Shown here: piece by piece, positions 1 through 7,730 of the stretch
Numbering within the stretch: position 1 is the first letter of the stretch
Layout of the letters: each line of letters opens with the position of its first letter
Assembly (NCBI GenBank): GCA_949285905.1
Contig: CASDZV010000048.1
Location: 1-64,000, forward strand
Source: an uncultured Spirochaetales bacterium
GTDB lineage: Bacteria > Spirochaetota > Spirochaetia > Sphaerochaetales > Sphaerochaetaceae
Direction of reading: 5' to 3'
Length of the DNA stretch: 64,000 bases
Made by a program: the position numbers and the translations under genes
The notes under the pieces: model-generated
Seen by the model: the letters and a program-made list of their open reading frames with translations, nothing else
What the model was told of the DNA's origin: nothing
Databases searched by the model: none

Positions 1-61
1 ACCTGTCGTTCTCCATCGTCAGGCTGCGGATGCGCGCCATCGTCTTCTCATCGAACTGCAT
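1..61 (-). CDS. Partial CDS, 5' end only, function unknown
   Basis: Only the first 20 codons are in the window; the rest lies to the left. The reading frame begins MQFDEKTMARIRSL and stays open to the edge. A strong ribosome binding site (AGGAGG, 75-80 on the minus strand) sits 13 bases before the ATG, which is the main reason to believe it. The visible residues show no signal peptide and match no family I recognise. It is transcribed leftward, in the same direction as rpsD, but rpsD's terminator lies between them, so it probably has its own promoter. Confidence 0.55.
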   Translation of the reverse strand, partial: MQFDEKTMARIRSLTMENDR

Positions 62-374
62 GTTTAACTGTATTCCTCCTTCAGGAGCCGTCGCATGCTC
101 CTATAGGATATACGCGTTATGTCCATGTTTCTGCTAATGTTTTCGGGAAAATTGTGAAAAAAGTATACCTTCTTGTATCAATTCCCCTGAAAATCCAGAG
201 AAAAGAAAATCCCGGCAGTTCATTCTTGCCGGGACCGATTGCCTTTTCTCGCACCCTTTTCCTGAGGGCAGCCGTCAGAGTGCGCGTCCAGAGACAGGCA
301 GAAAAGTGGAATGAGGCCTTATCTCCTTTCCTTTGCTGTATGTGGGACAGCGTTAGGCATCTATTGAAGACTGA
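62..374. other. Intergenic region between the edge gene and rpsD
   Basis: This 313-base stretch holds the ribosome binding site and presumably the promoter of the edge gene, plus the rpsD terminator at 201-234. An open frame from 154 to 387 crosses the terminator hairpin, has no Shine-Dalgarno and codes for an implausible peptide, so I do not call it. I see no RNA gene here. Confidence 0.5.
201..234 (-). terminator. Rho-independent terminator of rpsD
   Basis: TCCCGGCA (210-217) pairs with TGCCGGGA (227-234) around a 9-base loop. On the minus strand the stem is followed by a T-rich run (TTTTCTTTT), as expected for a terminator of the leftward rpsD transcript. Confidence 0.75.
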
Positions 375-968
375 TTACCTTGAGTAGTACTCGACAACGA
401 GCTGGTCGTTGACCTGAATAGGTACTTCGTTTCTCTCAGGAAGTCTTGTGAACTTGGCTGAGAAGTCCTCTGTGTTCTTCTCGAAATATGGAAGATTGAA
501 AGCTGGATGTCCGAGGAAGCACTCCTTGAAGAGTTCATTGCTTCTTGACTTCTCCTTGAGGGAGATAACATCGCCTACGCTGATCTGGTAGGATGGGATG
601 TCAACTTTCTTTCCATTTACGAGAATGTGTCCGTGTGTAACAAGCTGGCGTGCAAGTCTGATAGAATTGCCGAAACCGATGCGGTATACAGCGTTGTCAA
701 GTCTTCTTTCAAGAGAAATGACAAGCGCATCGCCTGTGTTCATGCTGGACTTGAGAGCCTTGTCGAAGTATTTGCGAAGCTGCTTCTCGAGAACGCCATA
801 ATAAGCCTTAAGCTTCTGCTTCTCTGTCAGCTGCCTGCTGTAATCTGTAGGCTTCTTTCTCTTTGCGAAAGCAGGGGAATTAGCCCTGTCCATTGCCTTG
901 GGGTGACCACATACATTAACCCCGAGTCTTCTGCACTGCTTGAATCTAGGACCTGTGTATCTTGCCAT
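375..968 (-). CDS. rpsD: 30S ribosomal protein S4
   Basis: Primary 16S rRNA-binding protein that nucleates assembly of the 30S body. The 197-residue product begins MARYTGPRFKQCRRLG, typical for S4, has an N-terminal S4 domain and then the S4 RNA-binding fold (around residues 87-150: SLERRLDNAVYRIGF, then ARQLVTHGHILVNG). It ends in the usual VEYYSR. The N-terminal zinc-ribbon cysteines of the C+ form are mostly absent (two Cys visible). The gene stands alone instead of in the rpsM-rpsK-rpsD-rpoA cluster. It has its own promoter (1027-1056), a leader hairpin (1003-1022) and a terminator (201-234), so it is a monocistronic unit. In other bacteria S4 represses its own mRNA; the leader hairpin is a candidate site. 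Confidence 0.97.
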   Translation of the reverse strand: MARYTGPRFKQCRRLGVNVCGHPKAMDRANSPAFAKRKKPTDYSRQLTEKQKLKAYYGVLEKQLRKYFDKALKSSMNTGDALVISLERRLDNAVYRIGFGNSIRLARQLVTHGHILVNGKKVDIPSYQISVGDVISLKEKSRSNELFKECFLGHPAFNLPYFEKNTEDFSAKFTRLPERNEVPIQVNDQLVVEYYSR

Positions 969-1002
969 AGATTTTACCCTCCAGTAAACAAGTGTCAGTT
1001 TT

Positions 1003-1022
1003 ACGCTGTGTCAGCACAGCGT
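1003..1022 (-). promoter_or_regulatory. 5' leader hairpin of rpsD
   Basis: A perfect 8-bp inverted repeat, ACGCTGTG (1003-1010) and CACAGCGT (1015-1022), with a 4-base loop lies between the predicted rpsD promoter and its ribosome binding site (GGAGGG, about 978-983 on the minus strand). There is no T-run after it, so it is not a terminator. S4 autoregulation is the natural guess but is inference. Confidence 0.5.
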
Positions 1023-1026
1023 CATT

Positions 1027-1056
1027 AATCTACGGCAGAGAGGCTGGTCTTGTCAA
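1027..1056 (-). promoter_or_regulatory. Predicted sigma-70 promoter of rpsD
   Basis: On the minus strand TTGACA (1051-1056) and TAGATT (1027-1032) are separated by 18 bases. The -35 is a perfect consensus. The position, about 60 bases before the rpsD start codon, suits a leader carrying the hairpin at 1003-1022. Confidence 0.6.
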
Positions 1057-1100
1057 TCAGCAGATGGAAAGTTCTCTTGCGCAATGAGTTAGATTATCTG

Positions 1101-1802
1101 TCATTCCCATTCGACAGTGAATGCAAGAGGCTCTCCGAGAAGAAGGAAATCGATAATCGGGAATGTGTATGACACACTGCTGTCACCTGTTTGGGTGCAA
1201 CCTGCAGTGGAAACAACATTTCCAGGTACTTCTATATTTATATTTATGACTCCGTTAGTGATAGCTTCCGGTCCATCCTCTCCCAGAAGGAAATAGATCA
1301 TGTCGAGATAATCAGCTTCGCTCATGCCTTGATTGTATTCCGGTCCATAGACTTCAAAATTCTGATCAGCAAGGAATGGCACGACAGCTTTGAGTTCCGG
1401 ATAGTTGTTTATGTCCAGATAGAATGACATTGAGTTCGCTGAAAGCGTGAAGAGACTCTGGTTTTCAGCTCCCATCTCCTCCAGAAGCTCGCTGATACCG
1501 CTGAAACTGAATGAGACAGTGTATTTGTTGTCTCCAAGACTAGCCCAGGATACATCGGAAATAGCTTCTGTTTCTTCAAGTTCTGACGCATAGCCTCTTA
1601 TAGCACTGTCCATCATTGACTCGTTGTTCTCCGGAAGGAACTCAGCGAAGTCTTCAAGCACATCGATGAAAAATTGCTCTACGTGTATATCTGTAAAGCT
1701 TCTGCCTGATTGCGAGGTATCCATTGACAGATCCTCTGTGACCTGACAGCCAGTGAGGAGAAGTGCAGCTGCTAATAATATAAGAGGTATGAATTTTCTC
1801 AT
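1101..1802 (-). CDS. Hypothetical lipoprotein
   Basis: A 233-residue protein starting MRKFIPLILLAAALLLTGC: a lysine/arginine-containing n-region, a leucine-rich core and a lipobox (LLTGC), so it should be a lipidated envelope protein. I chose the ATG at 1802 because it begins exactly at the signal peptide; an in-frame ATG 18 codons upstream (1856) would put unrelated residues before it. The Shine-Dalgarno is weak. The mature part is acidic and rich in Glu, Asp and Ser, with no motif I recognise; it may be a beta-rich lipid- or substrate-binding fold. Its neighbour on the other side is divergent (1898). Confidence 0.75.
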   Translation of the reverse strand: MRKFIPLILLAAALLLTGCQVTEDLSMDTSQSGRSFTDIHVEQFFIDVLEDFAEFLPENNESMMDSAIRGYASELEETEAISDVSWASLGDNKYTVSFSFSGISELLEEMGAENQSLFTLSANSMSFYLDINNYPELKAVVPFLADQNFEVYGPEYNQGMSEADYLDMIYFLLGEDGPEAITNGVININIEVPGNVVSTAGCTQTGDSSVSYTFPIIDFLLLGEPLAFTVEWE

Positions 1803-1897
1803 ACAATGAGCATACGGCATTATCACGGATGAGACAATCATGCCATGTGTAGACAATGTGTGTTAATCATGCTAATTATCTTCGCAAGGTGAGATAA

Positions 1898-2710
1898 ATG
1901 ACAAAAAGAGCCATAAGTGTCGTTTTACTTCTGTTTTTTGCCAGTTTCCTTTATGCATTTTCGTTGACAGCAACTGGCAGACCGTCGTCGGTCCTTCTTT
2001 CATGGGATGAGGTCGATGGTACAGTCTACTATGATATATACACCGGAAAAGATTTTGTTTCCCGTCTTGATAGCACAGTCCGTTCGTATGAAGTTGAGAA
2101 TCTTTTATCAGATACTTCTTACAGTTTCTCGATTGCTGCGAGAACGGAGGACAATGAAACTCTTGAGGCAGCCTTTGCAGAGACTTCAACAACTTCATGG
2201 GATGGTGTTTATTACTGGAAGAACATGACAGACGATGATAATCATGGCAAGATGAGAAACCTTGCAATACGCGTAGAGACAGCAAATGACTCTTCTGTCG
2301 GACAGTATCATAATTATTATATGCTCATGGATGATGGGATGGAACTGAAGATTTTCCCTCTGTATGATTTCGATGATCCTGAAGCTGGACAGTGGGTTGA
2401 TTACGAGTCTTCTTCCCCGCAGGGAGTTTCCTACAGGATGAATGCAGACCGGTTCAACACTTCTCCATTCTCTCCAGGACGATGGCGTGTCGATAAAGTT
2501 GTGATTGACTATGATTCAAGTTCCGCTTACATTCAGACAAGCGCCTTCGGCATTGTGGTTGATACCGTCTCCGGTATCGACTTATATATGGATGAAGGCG
2601 TGATGAAGATGTCCTTTTATACCAATGGAAGTGGGATTGCGGATAAAGTGCTTTTCAAGAATCCGAATCCCGGGGAGGGGGATGCCTTCATTCTTACGCG
2701 TATAGAATAG
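1898..2710 (+). CDS. Exported fibronectin type III domain protein
   Basis: A 270-residue protein with a clear Sec signal peptide (MTKRAISVVLLLFFASFLYA, cut after Ala20). Residues about 22-100 look like a fibronectin type III domain: VLLSWDEVDGTVYYDIY and later YEVENLLSDTSYSFSIAA fit the conserved strands. The remaining part, about 105-270, is an unrecognised beta-rich domain with many aromatic and Asp residues. AAGGTGAG (1885-1892) acts as ribosome binding site. It ends 10 bases before topA, so the two may be co-transcribed, though a functional link is not evident. Probably periplasmic or surface-exposed. Confidence 0.75.
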   Translation: MTKRAISVVLLLFFASFLYAFSLTATGRPSSVLLSWDEVDGTVYYDIYTGKDFVSRLDSTVRSYEVENLLSDTSYSFSIAARTEDNETLEAAFAETSTTSWDGVYYWKNMTDDDNHGKMRNLAIRVETANDSSVGQYHNYYMLMDDGMELKIFPLYDFDDPEAGQWVDYESSSPQGVSYRMNADRFNTSPFSPGRWRVDKVVIDYDSSSAYIQTSAFGIVVDTVSGIDLYMDEGVMKMSFYTNGSGIADKVLFKNPNPGEGDAFILTRIE

Positions 2711-2720
2711 GAGGTCCCGT

Positions 2721-5426
2721 TTGATAGCTGATCCTGATAAGAAGACTCTCATAATAGTCGAGTCGCCTACAAAGGCAAGGACTATTTCGAGATTCCTTCC
2801 TCCATCATGCCACGTTATTGCATCGATGGGGCATATTGTTGATCTCGCACCTGAGCCCACAACAGGAAAGTACGGTGTTGATGTAGATCATGGCTATGAA
2901 CTGGAATATGTGATTGATGACAAGAAGAAGGATCTCATTAAAGAGATGAAGACCCTTCTCAAGGATTCGGAGCAGCTTGTGCTTGCAACTGATGAAGACC
3001 GGGAGGGCGAATCCATATCCTGGCACCTCATGCAGGTTCTGAAGCCGACGTGCCCTGTTTACAGAATGGTTTTCCATGAAATCACGAAGTCTGCCATTCT
3101 CAATGCATTCTCTTCTTGCCGTGAACTGGACATGAATCTTGTCCATGCGCAGGAGGCGCGCCGTGCGGTTGACCGTCTTCAGGGATATGGCATCTCTCCG
3201 ATTCTTTCTCGCAAGCTTGCTGGCCGTTACTCTGCAGGTCGTGTCCAGTCCCCTGGACTCAAGCTCGTTGTGGAGCGTGAGAAGGAAAGACGTGCATATA
3301 ATGAATCAGATTATTTCTCTGTTGAAGCTGTGATGACGGCTTCCGGTACTTCCTTTGAAGCAAAGCTAAAGTCTATCGGAGACAAGGCTGTCGCATCTTC
3401 CCAGTCCTTCGATTCCGAGACAGGCGTCCTCAAAGGGGAGGCAATTGTACTCGATGAAGCAAAGGCTGATGAGATAGCAAAGAGTCTCAAGGGGCGGGAA
3501 GCTACTGTCTTCAGCGTCACGAATCAGGAGAAGATGCAGAAGCCTGCTATTCCATTCACCACATCAACACTTCAGCAGGATGCCGCACGCAAAATGCGCA
3601 AAAGCGTCAAGGAGGTCATGGCTCTTGCCCAGCAGCTTTATGAGAAAGGTTTCATAACCTATATGCGTACAGATTCCCCTACGCTCTCATCCGAATGCAT
3701 CAATGCTGCCAGAGTACAGGTAGAAGCTCTTTTCGGAAGTGATTATCTTTCATCGAAACCTCGCAATTACAAGGCCTCTTCCGAGATGGCGCAGGAAGCA
3801 CACGAGGCAATCAGGCCTGCAGGAGATCATTTCAGGAAGCCTTCGGAGACAGGCCTTGCAGGGGACAGCCTCAAGCTTTATACGATTATATGGAAGCGGA
3901 CACTTGCCACACAGATGAAAGAGGCGGAGAAGAGTACGACAACAGCATTGCTGACTATCGATGACTATACATTCTCCGCGTCAGGCACAACGATACGTTT
4001 TCCAGGATTTCTGAAACTCTATGAAGTCTCGACGGACGATGAGAATGAAGAGAAGGAAGAGGGGGTTCTTCCTCTCCTTTCTGGCGGAGAGACTGTAAGT
4101 ATTTCAGATGCTCAGGGAAAAGCTCACAGAACTAAGCCACCTGCACGCTTCACAGAAGCGAGCCTTGTCCAGAAGCTTGAGAGCGAGGGCATAGGACGCC
4201 CTTCGACATATGCGACTATCATCTCAACTCTTATTGACCGCAAGTACGTCGTACGGCAGAGCGGCCAGCTTGTACCTACATTCACAGGTTTTTTTGTAGA
4301 TTCTTTCCTTGAGCTTACATTCCCCGGCTATATCGATACGGCATTCACTTCCAATATGGAGGAGGGGCTGGATAAGATTGCAGGAGGAAAAGAGAGCAAG
4401 ACTGAATACCTTGATTCATTCTGGAAGGGGAGAGAAGGGTTCTCCGGTCTCGATTCAGACCTGCAGCGAGTCTCTGCAACTGTCAGGAAGTCTGATGTCT
4501 CAAGTCTTCAGATTCCAGGGCTTGCATACAAGTTTGACAATGATGGAAATGAAGTGAATTATTCCATCCGCATCAGCAAGTTCGGACCGTATCTCGCTTC
4601 AGATTACTTTGATGCTGAAGCTGGAAAGGACAGAATGGCTTCCATCGATCAGTCGCGCTATTTCCCTGGCACGTTCACAGACCGCGATGCCGCGATTATT
4701 CTCTTCCCCGGGCGGGGAGAGGTTTCGATATCGGATGGTATCGTGATTGCAGATGGGCGTTATGGCAAGTATCTGAAGACCTCTGATGGGCGCAGTGTCA
4801 TGATTCCCCGTCCTTATAAGAATAATCTCACTCCCGAGCTTGCATCTCTTCTTGTCTCGTTGCCTAAGTCCATCGGGAAAGATGAGAATGGGGAGGATGT
4901 GGAACTTCTTGCAGGCCCTTATGGTTTCTATGCAAAATATGGTGAAAGGAATATCTCCGTGCCTGATCCGTTCAACCCTGATCTGAATGCTATCATCAGC
5001 CAGGCAAACGGAGGATCCAAGACCAGAGAAGCATTAGTGGATTTCGGTGACTATGAAGGCAGGAAGCTGCAGATTCTTTCTGGCCGTTATGGTGCTTACA
5101 TCAAGTGGGGCGATAAAAATATCGCTATTCCTAAAGCAGAACAGAAGAATGCTTCATCGATCACTCTCGAGCGGGCTGCGGAGATTATAAATGCAGATTC
5201 TTCCGCTGGCAGTATCATAAAGGATTTCGGAGATTACCAGGGTATGCCTCTCCACCTTGTGAATGGCCGCTATGGTGCGTACATAAAATGGGGAGACCGC
5301 AATGCTGCTATTCCAAAAGATGAGAGAGCGAGAGCAGCTGAGATGAGCGTGGAAAGGGCTCGTGAGCTTGCTTCTTCTGCGCCAGAGAAGAAGACGAGAA
5401 GTACGAAACGCAGAAGCAAGGCTTGA
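2721..5426 (+). CDS. topA: DNA topoisomerase I (type IA)
   Basis: Relaxes negatively supercoiled DNA by a single-strand break through a 5'-phosphotyrosine link. The 901-residue product has the Toprim domain first (LIIVESPTKARTI with Glu14; DxD at Asp91/Asp93 in TDEDREGE), then the type IA core with the catalytic tyrosine Tyr314 in FITYMRTDSP. The C-terminal part has no Cys4 zinc ribbons. Instead it carries at least four topoisomerase C-terminal repeats, recognisable by YGKYLK, YGFYAKYG and twice YGAYIKWGD, ending in a basic tail (KKTRSTKRRSKA). The start is TTG at 2721, supported by GGAGGT six bases upstream. DUF6429 and flavodoxin-like genes follow on the same strand. Confidence 0.96.
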   Translation: MIADPDKKTLIIVESPTKARTISRFLPPSCHVIASMGHIVDLAPEPTTGKYGVDVDHGYELEYVIDDKKKDLIKEMKTLLKDSEQLVLATDEDREGESISWHLMQVLKPTCPVYRMVFHEITKSAILNAFSSCRELDMNLVHAQEARRAVDRLQGYGISPILSRKLAGRYSAGRVQSPGLKLVVEREKERRAYNESDYFSVEAVMTASGTSFEAKLKSIGDKAVASSQSFDSETGVLKGEAIVLDEAKADEIAKSLKGREATVFSVTNQEKMQKPAIPFTTSTLQQDAARKMRKSVKEVMALAQQLYEKGFITYMRTDSPTLSSECINAARVQVEALFGSDYLSSKPRNYKASSEMAQEAHEAIRPAGDHFRKPSETGLAGDSLKLYTIIWKRTLATQMKEAEKSTTTALLTIDDYTFSASGTTIRFPGFLKLYEVSTDDENEEKEEGVLPLLSGGETVSISDAQGKAHRTKPPARFTEASLVQKLESEGIGRPSTYATIISTLIDRKYVVRQSGQLVPTFTGFFVDSFLELTFPGYIDTAFTSNMEEGLDKIAGGKESKTEYLDSFWKGREGFSGLDSDLQRVSATVRKSDVSSLQIPGLAYKFDNDGNEVNYSIRISKFGPYLASDYFDAEAGKDRMASIDQSRYFPGTFTDRDAAIILFPGRGEVSISDGIVIADGRYGKYLKTSDGRSVMIPRPYKNNLTPELASLLVSLPKSIGKDENGEDVELLAGPYGFYAKYGERNISVPDPFNPDLNAIISQANGGSKTREALVDFGDYEGRKLQILSGRYGAYIKWGDKNIAIPKAEQKNASSITLERAAEIINADSSAGSIIKDFGDYQGMPLHLVNGRYGAYIKWGDRNAAIPKDERARAAEMSVERARELASSAPEKKTRSTKRRSKA

Positions 5427-5469
5427 AAAGATGGAAGTTTCACTTGGTTAGCATGCTATAATCTGAGGT

Positions 5470-5715
5470 ATGGAACGTGAAGAAATTATCGAAGAGCTTT
5501 CGCTTCTGCTGATGTACCTGACTGCTTTTCAGGAAGAAAAAGGGGAGGAGACAGCTCTTCGGACATGGAAGAATTACTCATTCGAAGCAGTGGATAATCT
5601 TGTAGATAAGGGGTATATCCTGACGCGGCATGGTAACAAGTCCGCTTATTTCCTGGACGAAGGCATTGCTAAGGCTAAGAAAATTGCTGCTGCGTACGGT
5701 ATTAAAGTGGATTGA
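5470..5715 (+). CDS. DUF6429 family protein
   Basis: A small 81-residue protein, mostly helical with a short wing (LVDKGYILTRHGNKSAYFLDEGIAKA). The pattern LSLLLMYLTAFQEE, then FEAVDNLVDKGYI, then YFLDEGI matches my memory of the DUF6429 family, whose role is unknown; the shape resembles a winged helix. It starts 43 bases after topA and overlaps the next gene at TGATG, so translation of the pair is probably coupled. Function not assigned. Confidence 0.75.
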   Translation: MEREEIIEELSLLLMYLTAFQEEKGEETALRTWKNYSFEAVDNLVDKGYILTRHGNKSAYFLDEGIAKAKKIAAAYGIKVD

Positions 5716-6239
5716 TGACAACTATCACATATTCGACTTTCTATGGCTCATCGCGTGAGTATGCACAGTCTCTCGCTACATGGCTTGGCGTGAATGCTTC
5801 TGAGGCATCTGGTGCGGATATTTCATCTTCTGATGCAGTAGTTCATTTTGGCAGTCTCTACGCAGGTTCAGTTCTCGGACTGAAAGATGTCCTCCGCAAC
5901 CTTGGCGACAATGCAAAGCTTATTGTCGTTACAGTCGGAATTGCGGATCCATCACTTGATGTGAATAGGGAAAACATCGAGAAGAGACTGGAGAAAATCA
6001 TCCCTTGCAACGTGATGAAACGGGCAGTGTTCTTCCACCTCCGTGGACGCCTCGATTATAAAAAGATGTCACCCAGGCACCGGACTATGATGTGGATGCT
6101 CCGAGGATGGATTCTGCGGAAGAAAGAGAGAAGCGAAGAAGATGAGATGATAATCAACACCTACTCTGGCGGTGTGGATTATATGGACTTCGCTTCTCTT
6201 GATGGGATTAAACGGTATCTGAAACCGGAGACCTGTTAA
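5715..6239 (+). CDS. Flavodoxin-domain protein (HemG-like)
   Basis: A 174-residue protein with an N-terminal flavodoxin-like nucleotide loop (TYSTFYGSSREYAQSLA) and VVHFGSLYAGSVLGLKDVL, which resembles the flavodoxin domain of menaquinone-dependent protoporphyrinogen oxidase (HemG/flavodoxin_5). It lacks any extra domain. It probably binds FMN and carries out an unidentified redox step; no heme genes are near, so the HemG reaction should not be assumed. I use the ATG at 5715, which overlaps the preceding stop codon by one base; a TTG one codon earlier is possible. The C-terminal half is basic (RHRTMMWMLRGWILRKKER), as in HemG-like proteins that sit near membranes. Confidence 0.7.
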   Translation: MTTITYSTFYGSSREYAQSLATWLGVNASEASGADISSSDAVVHFGSLYAGSVLGLKDVLRNLGDNAKLIVVTVGIADPSLDVNRENIEKRLEKIIPCNVMKRAVFFHLRGRLDYKKMSPRHRTMMWMLRGWILRKKERSEEDEMIINTYSGGVDYMDFASLDGIKRYLKPETC

Positions 6240-6252
6240 GCCTCCGGAATGA

Positions 6253-7323
6253 TTATCTACCCTGCAGCAGTGCTTCCAGAGCCGCCAGCTCATCAATTGA
6301 CAGTCCTATTGTGTTGAGCGTGTACTGCTCGGCGACTGTTCTTACCATTGACCAGGGGAAAGGTCTGCCGTTCATTGTTGTGAAGAAGTCCGTGATAATC
6401 TCTGAAATCGTATTGTATTGCTCAGATCCCTTCTCAACCCAGTAGTAGTTCTCATAGCTTTCCATGTAATCGGCGATGATTTCGTCCATCGTAGCACCTG
6501 AAAGAGCTTCAAGAAGCGCTGCTGTCATACCAGCTCTGTCCTTGCCTTCATTGCAATGGATGAGATAGGGTGGCTCGTTTGCAATCATGAATCTCAGAGC
6601 AGAAGCAAGTTTTGAAGTGAATTCAGGCGAGAAGAAATCAACACCCATGTCGAGTGTGATGACAGCGTTCTTGTCGACAAGTGTCTTGTAATACGGAGCT
6701 TCAGCAAGTCCCTCCTCCATCGTCTCCTTGCTGTCTGCAAGATTGATGACAGTCTTTATGCCAGCTTCCTTTGCAAGGCTGTCAGCATATGGAGCTCTCG
6801 CATCGCCACGGACAGGGCTGCAGCTTCTGAATATGATGCCCGGTGCGATATTTCCTTCATCCATCATGCGGAAATTCGCAAAGACTGCGTCAGACACGTA
6901 ATCGTCCCGCTCCTCTGTGCGTTCAAGCTGTCTGATTGCATATTCCTCGGCATATCCGCCTTTTTCTGCCATCTCGATTGTCACGCTCTCTCCAATGGAG
7001 GCAGAGGCTACTGTCTCGAAAGAACCATAATTGATAGCAATCTCGAGTCCCTCCGGTGATGTCACGATGACAAGAGATCCGCTGTCAACGTTGCTGTAGT
7101 TCGTTCCGATAGGAGCTTGGGCTGTATAATCTCCGACTGTGAGAGTGACCATATCTCCTGGGGCATAACCCGCTTCCTCTGCACTTTCTGATGAGATATC
7201 TGTGTAGGCATTGCCATACTTCGATATTCCGACAATGGTTCCTTCCAGAGCCGTGAACTCTGAAGCAAAAACCGTGCTCAATGAAAACAGGATGATAAAA
7301 CTGAAAATTAAGATTCTTCTCAT
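6253..7323 (-). CDS. Exported tyrosine/dual-specificity phosphatase-like protein with N-terminal SAM-hydrolase-like region
   Basis: A 356-residue protein with a Sec signal peptide (MRRILIFSFIILFSLSTVFA). The C-terminal part, about 150-310, is a tyrosine-phosphatase fold with the catalytic P-loop His256-Cys257 NEGKD Arg263 (CX5R complete) and an upstream region (RSCSPVRGDARAPYADSLA) typical of Tyr_phosphatase3-type enzymes. Residues about 25-110 (TVGDYTAQAPIGTNYSNVDSG, then EIAINYGS) resemble the C-terminal beta-barrel of SAM hydroxide adenosyltransferases (DUF62); this is my reading by eye. It should act outside the cytoplasm, on phosphoinositides, phosphoproteins or other phosphoesters. GGAG lies upstream of the ATG. 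It is co-directional with tRNA-Arg upstream. Confidence 0.8.
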   Translation of the reverse strand: MRRILIFSFIILFSLSTVFASEFTALEGTIVGISKYGNAYTDISSESAEEAGYAPGDMVTLTVGDYTAQAPIGTNYSNVDSGSLVIVTSPEGLEIAINYGSFETVASASIGESVTIEMAEKGGYAEEYAIRQLERTEERDDYVSDAVFANFRMMDEGNIAPGIIFRSCSPVRGDARAPYADSLAKEAGIKTVINLADSKETMEEGLAEAPYYKTLVDKNAVITLDMGVDFFSPEFTSKLASALRFMIANEPPYLIHCNEGKDRAGMTAALLEALSGATMDEIIADYMESYENYYWVEKGSEQYNTISEIITDFFTTMNGRPFPWSMVRTVAEQYTLNTIGLSIDELAALEALLQGR

Positions 7324-7380
7324 TTTCTCTCCTCTTTCCTTATTGTAAACACAAAAGAGAAGATAAGGACGAAAAAAAAA

Positions 7381-7454
7381 TGATCCTGAGCAGATTCGAA
7401 CTGCTGACCTTCCGCTTAGGAGGCGGACGCTCTATCCAGCTGAGCTACAGGATC
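7381..7454 (-). tRNA. tRNA-Arg (anticodon CCU)
   Basis: Read on the minus strand, the 74-base sequence folds into a full cloverleaf: acceptor GATCCTG/CAGGATC, D arm GCTC/GAGC, anticodon stem TCCGC/GCGGA around CTCCTAA (anticodon CCT), T arm AGCAG/CTGCT around TTCGAAT, discriminator A. The 3' CCA is not encoded; a run of nine T follows at once (7372-7380), which probably ends the transcript. It decodes AGG. Confidence 0.95.
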
Positions 7455-7472
7455 ACTCATAAGCTGAATGAC

Positions 7473-7501
7473 AACATACATTTTTTCCGCCAGTTAGGCA
7501 A
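7473..7501 (-). promoter_or_regulatory. Predicted promoter of tRNA-Arg
   Basis: On the minus strand TTGCCT (7496-7501) and TATGTT (7473-7478) are 17 bases apart, about 19 bases before the mature tRNA 5' end. Confidence 0.45.
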
Positions 7502-7659
7502 GATGTCAGGTGATGATACTCGTGTTTTGACCGGGTGTGAATCGTTAATGAATGAAACTCTTTTGACGATGGTTATCATTCTCTTTTCCGTATTTCCTTT
7601 TCTTGCAGATAGAAACTGCATTTTTCTTAAATCATTTGCATCTCTGCAGTGTTTAAGTA

Positions 7660-7688
7660 TTGTATGATTATGCAATTTGCTGTATAAG
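7660..7688 (+). promoter_or_regulatory. Predicted promoter of the liv operon
   Basis: TTGTAT (7660-7665) and TATAAG (7683-7688) are 17 bases apart. The -10 lies inside GCTGTATAAGGT (7679-7690), a 12-base string that also occurs before the sugar-binding protein gene at 19703-19714, at nearly the same distance from the start codon. Confidence 0.45.
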
Positions 7689-7730
7689 GTATTTAAACTT
7701 TTTCCTGTTCATGAAAATGGAGGTGTATTT

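Larger units (their letters stand above)
7455..7730. other. Intergenic region between tRNA-Arg and livJ
   Basis: Holds a predicted promoter for the leftward tRNA (7473-7501) and one for the rightward liv operon (7660-7688). Open frames here on both strands have no ribosome binding site and no recognisable product. I see no other structured RNA. Confidence 0.45.

Noticed and set aside
154..387. 77-residue frame in the left intergenic region
   Set aside because: Runs through the rpsD terminator and into rpsD; no Shine-Dalgarno.
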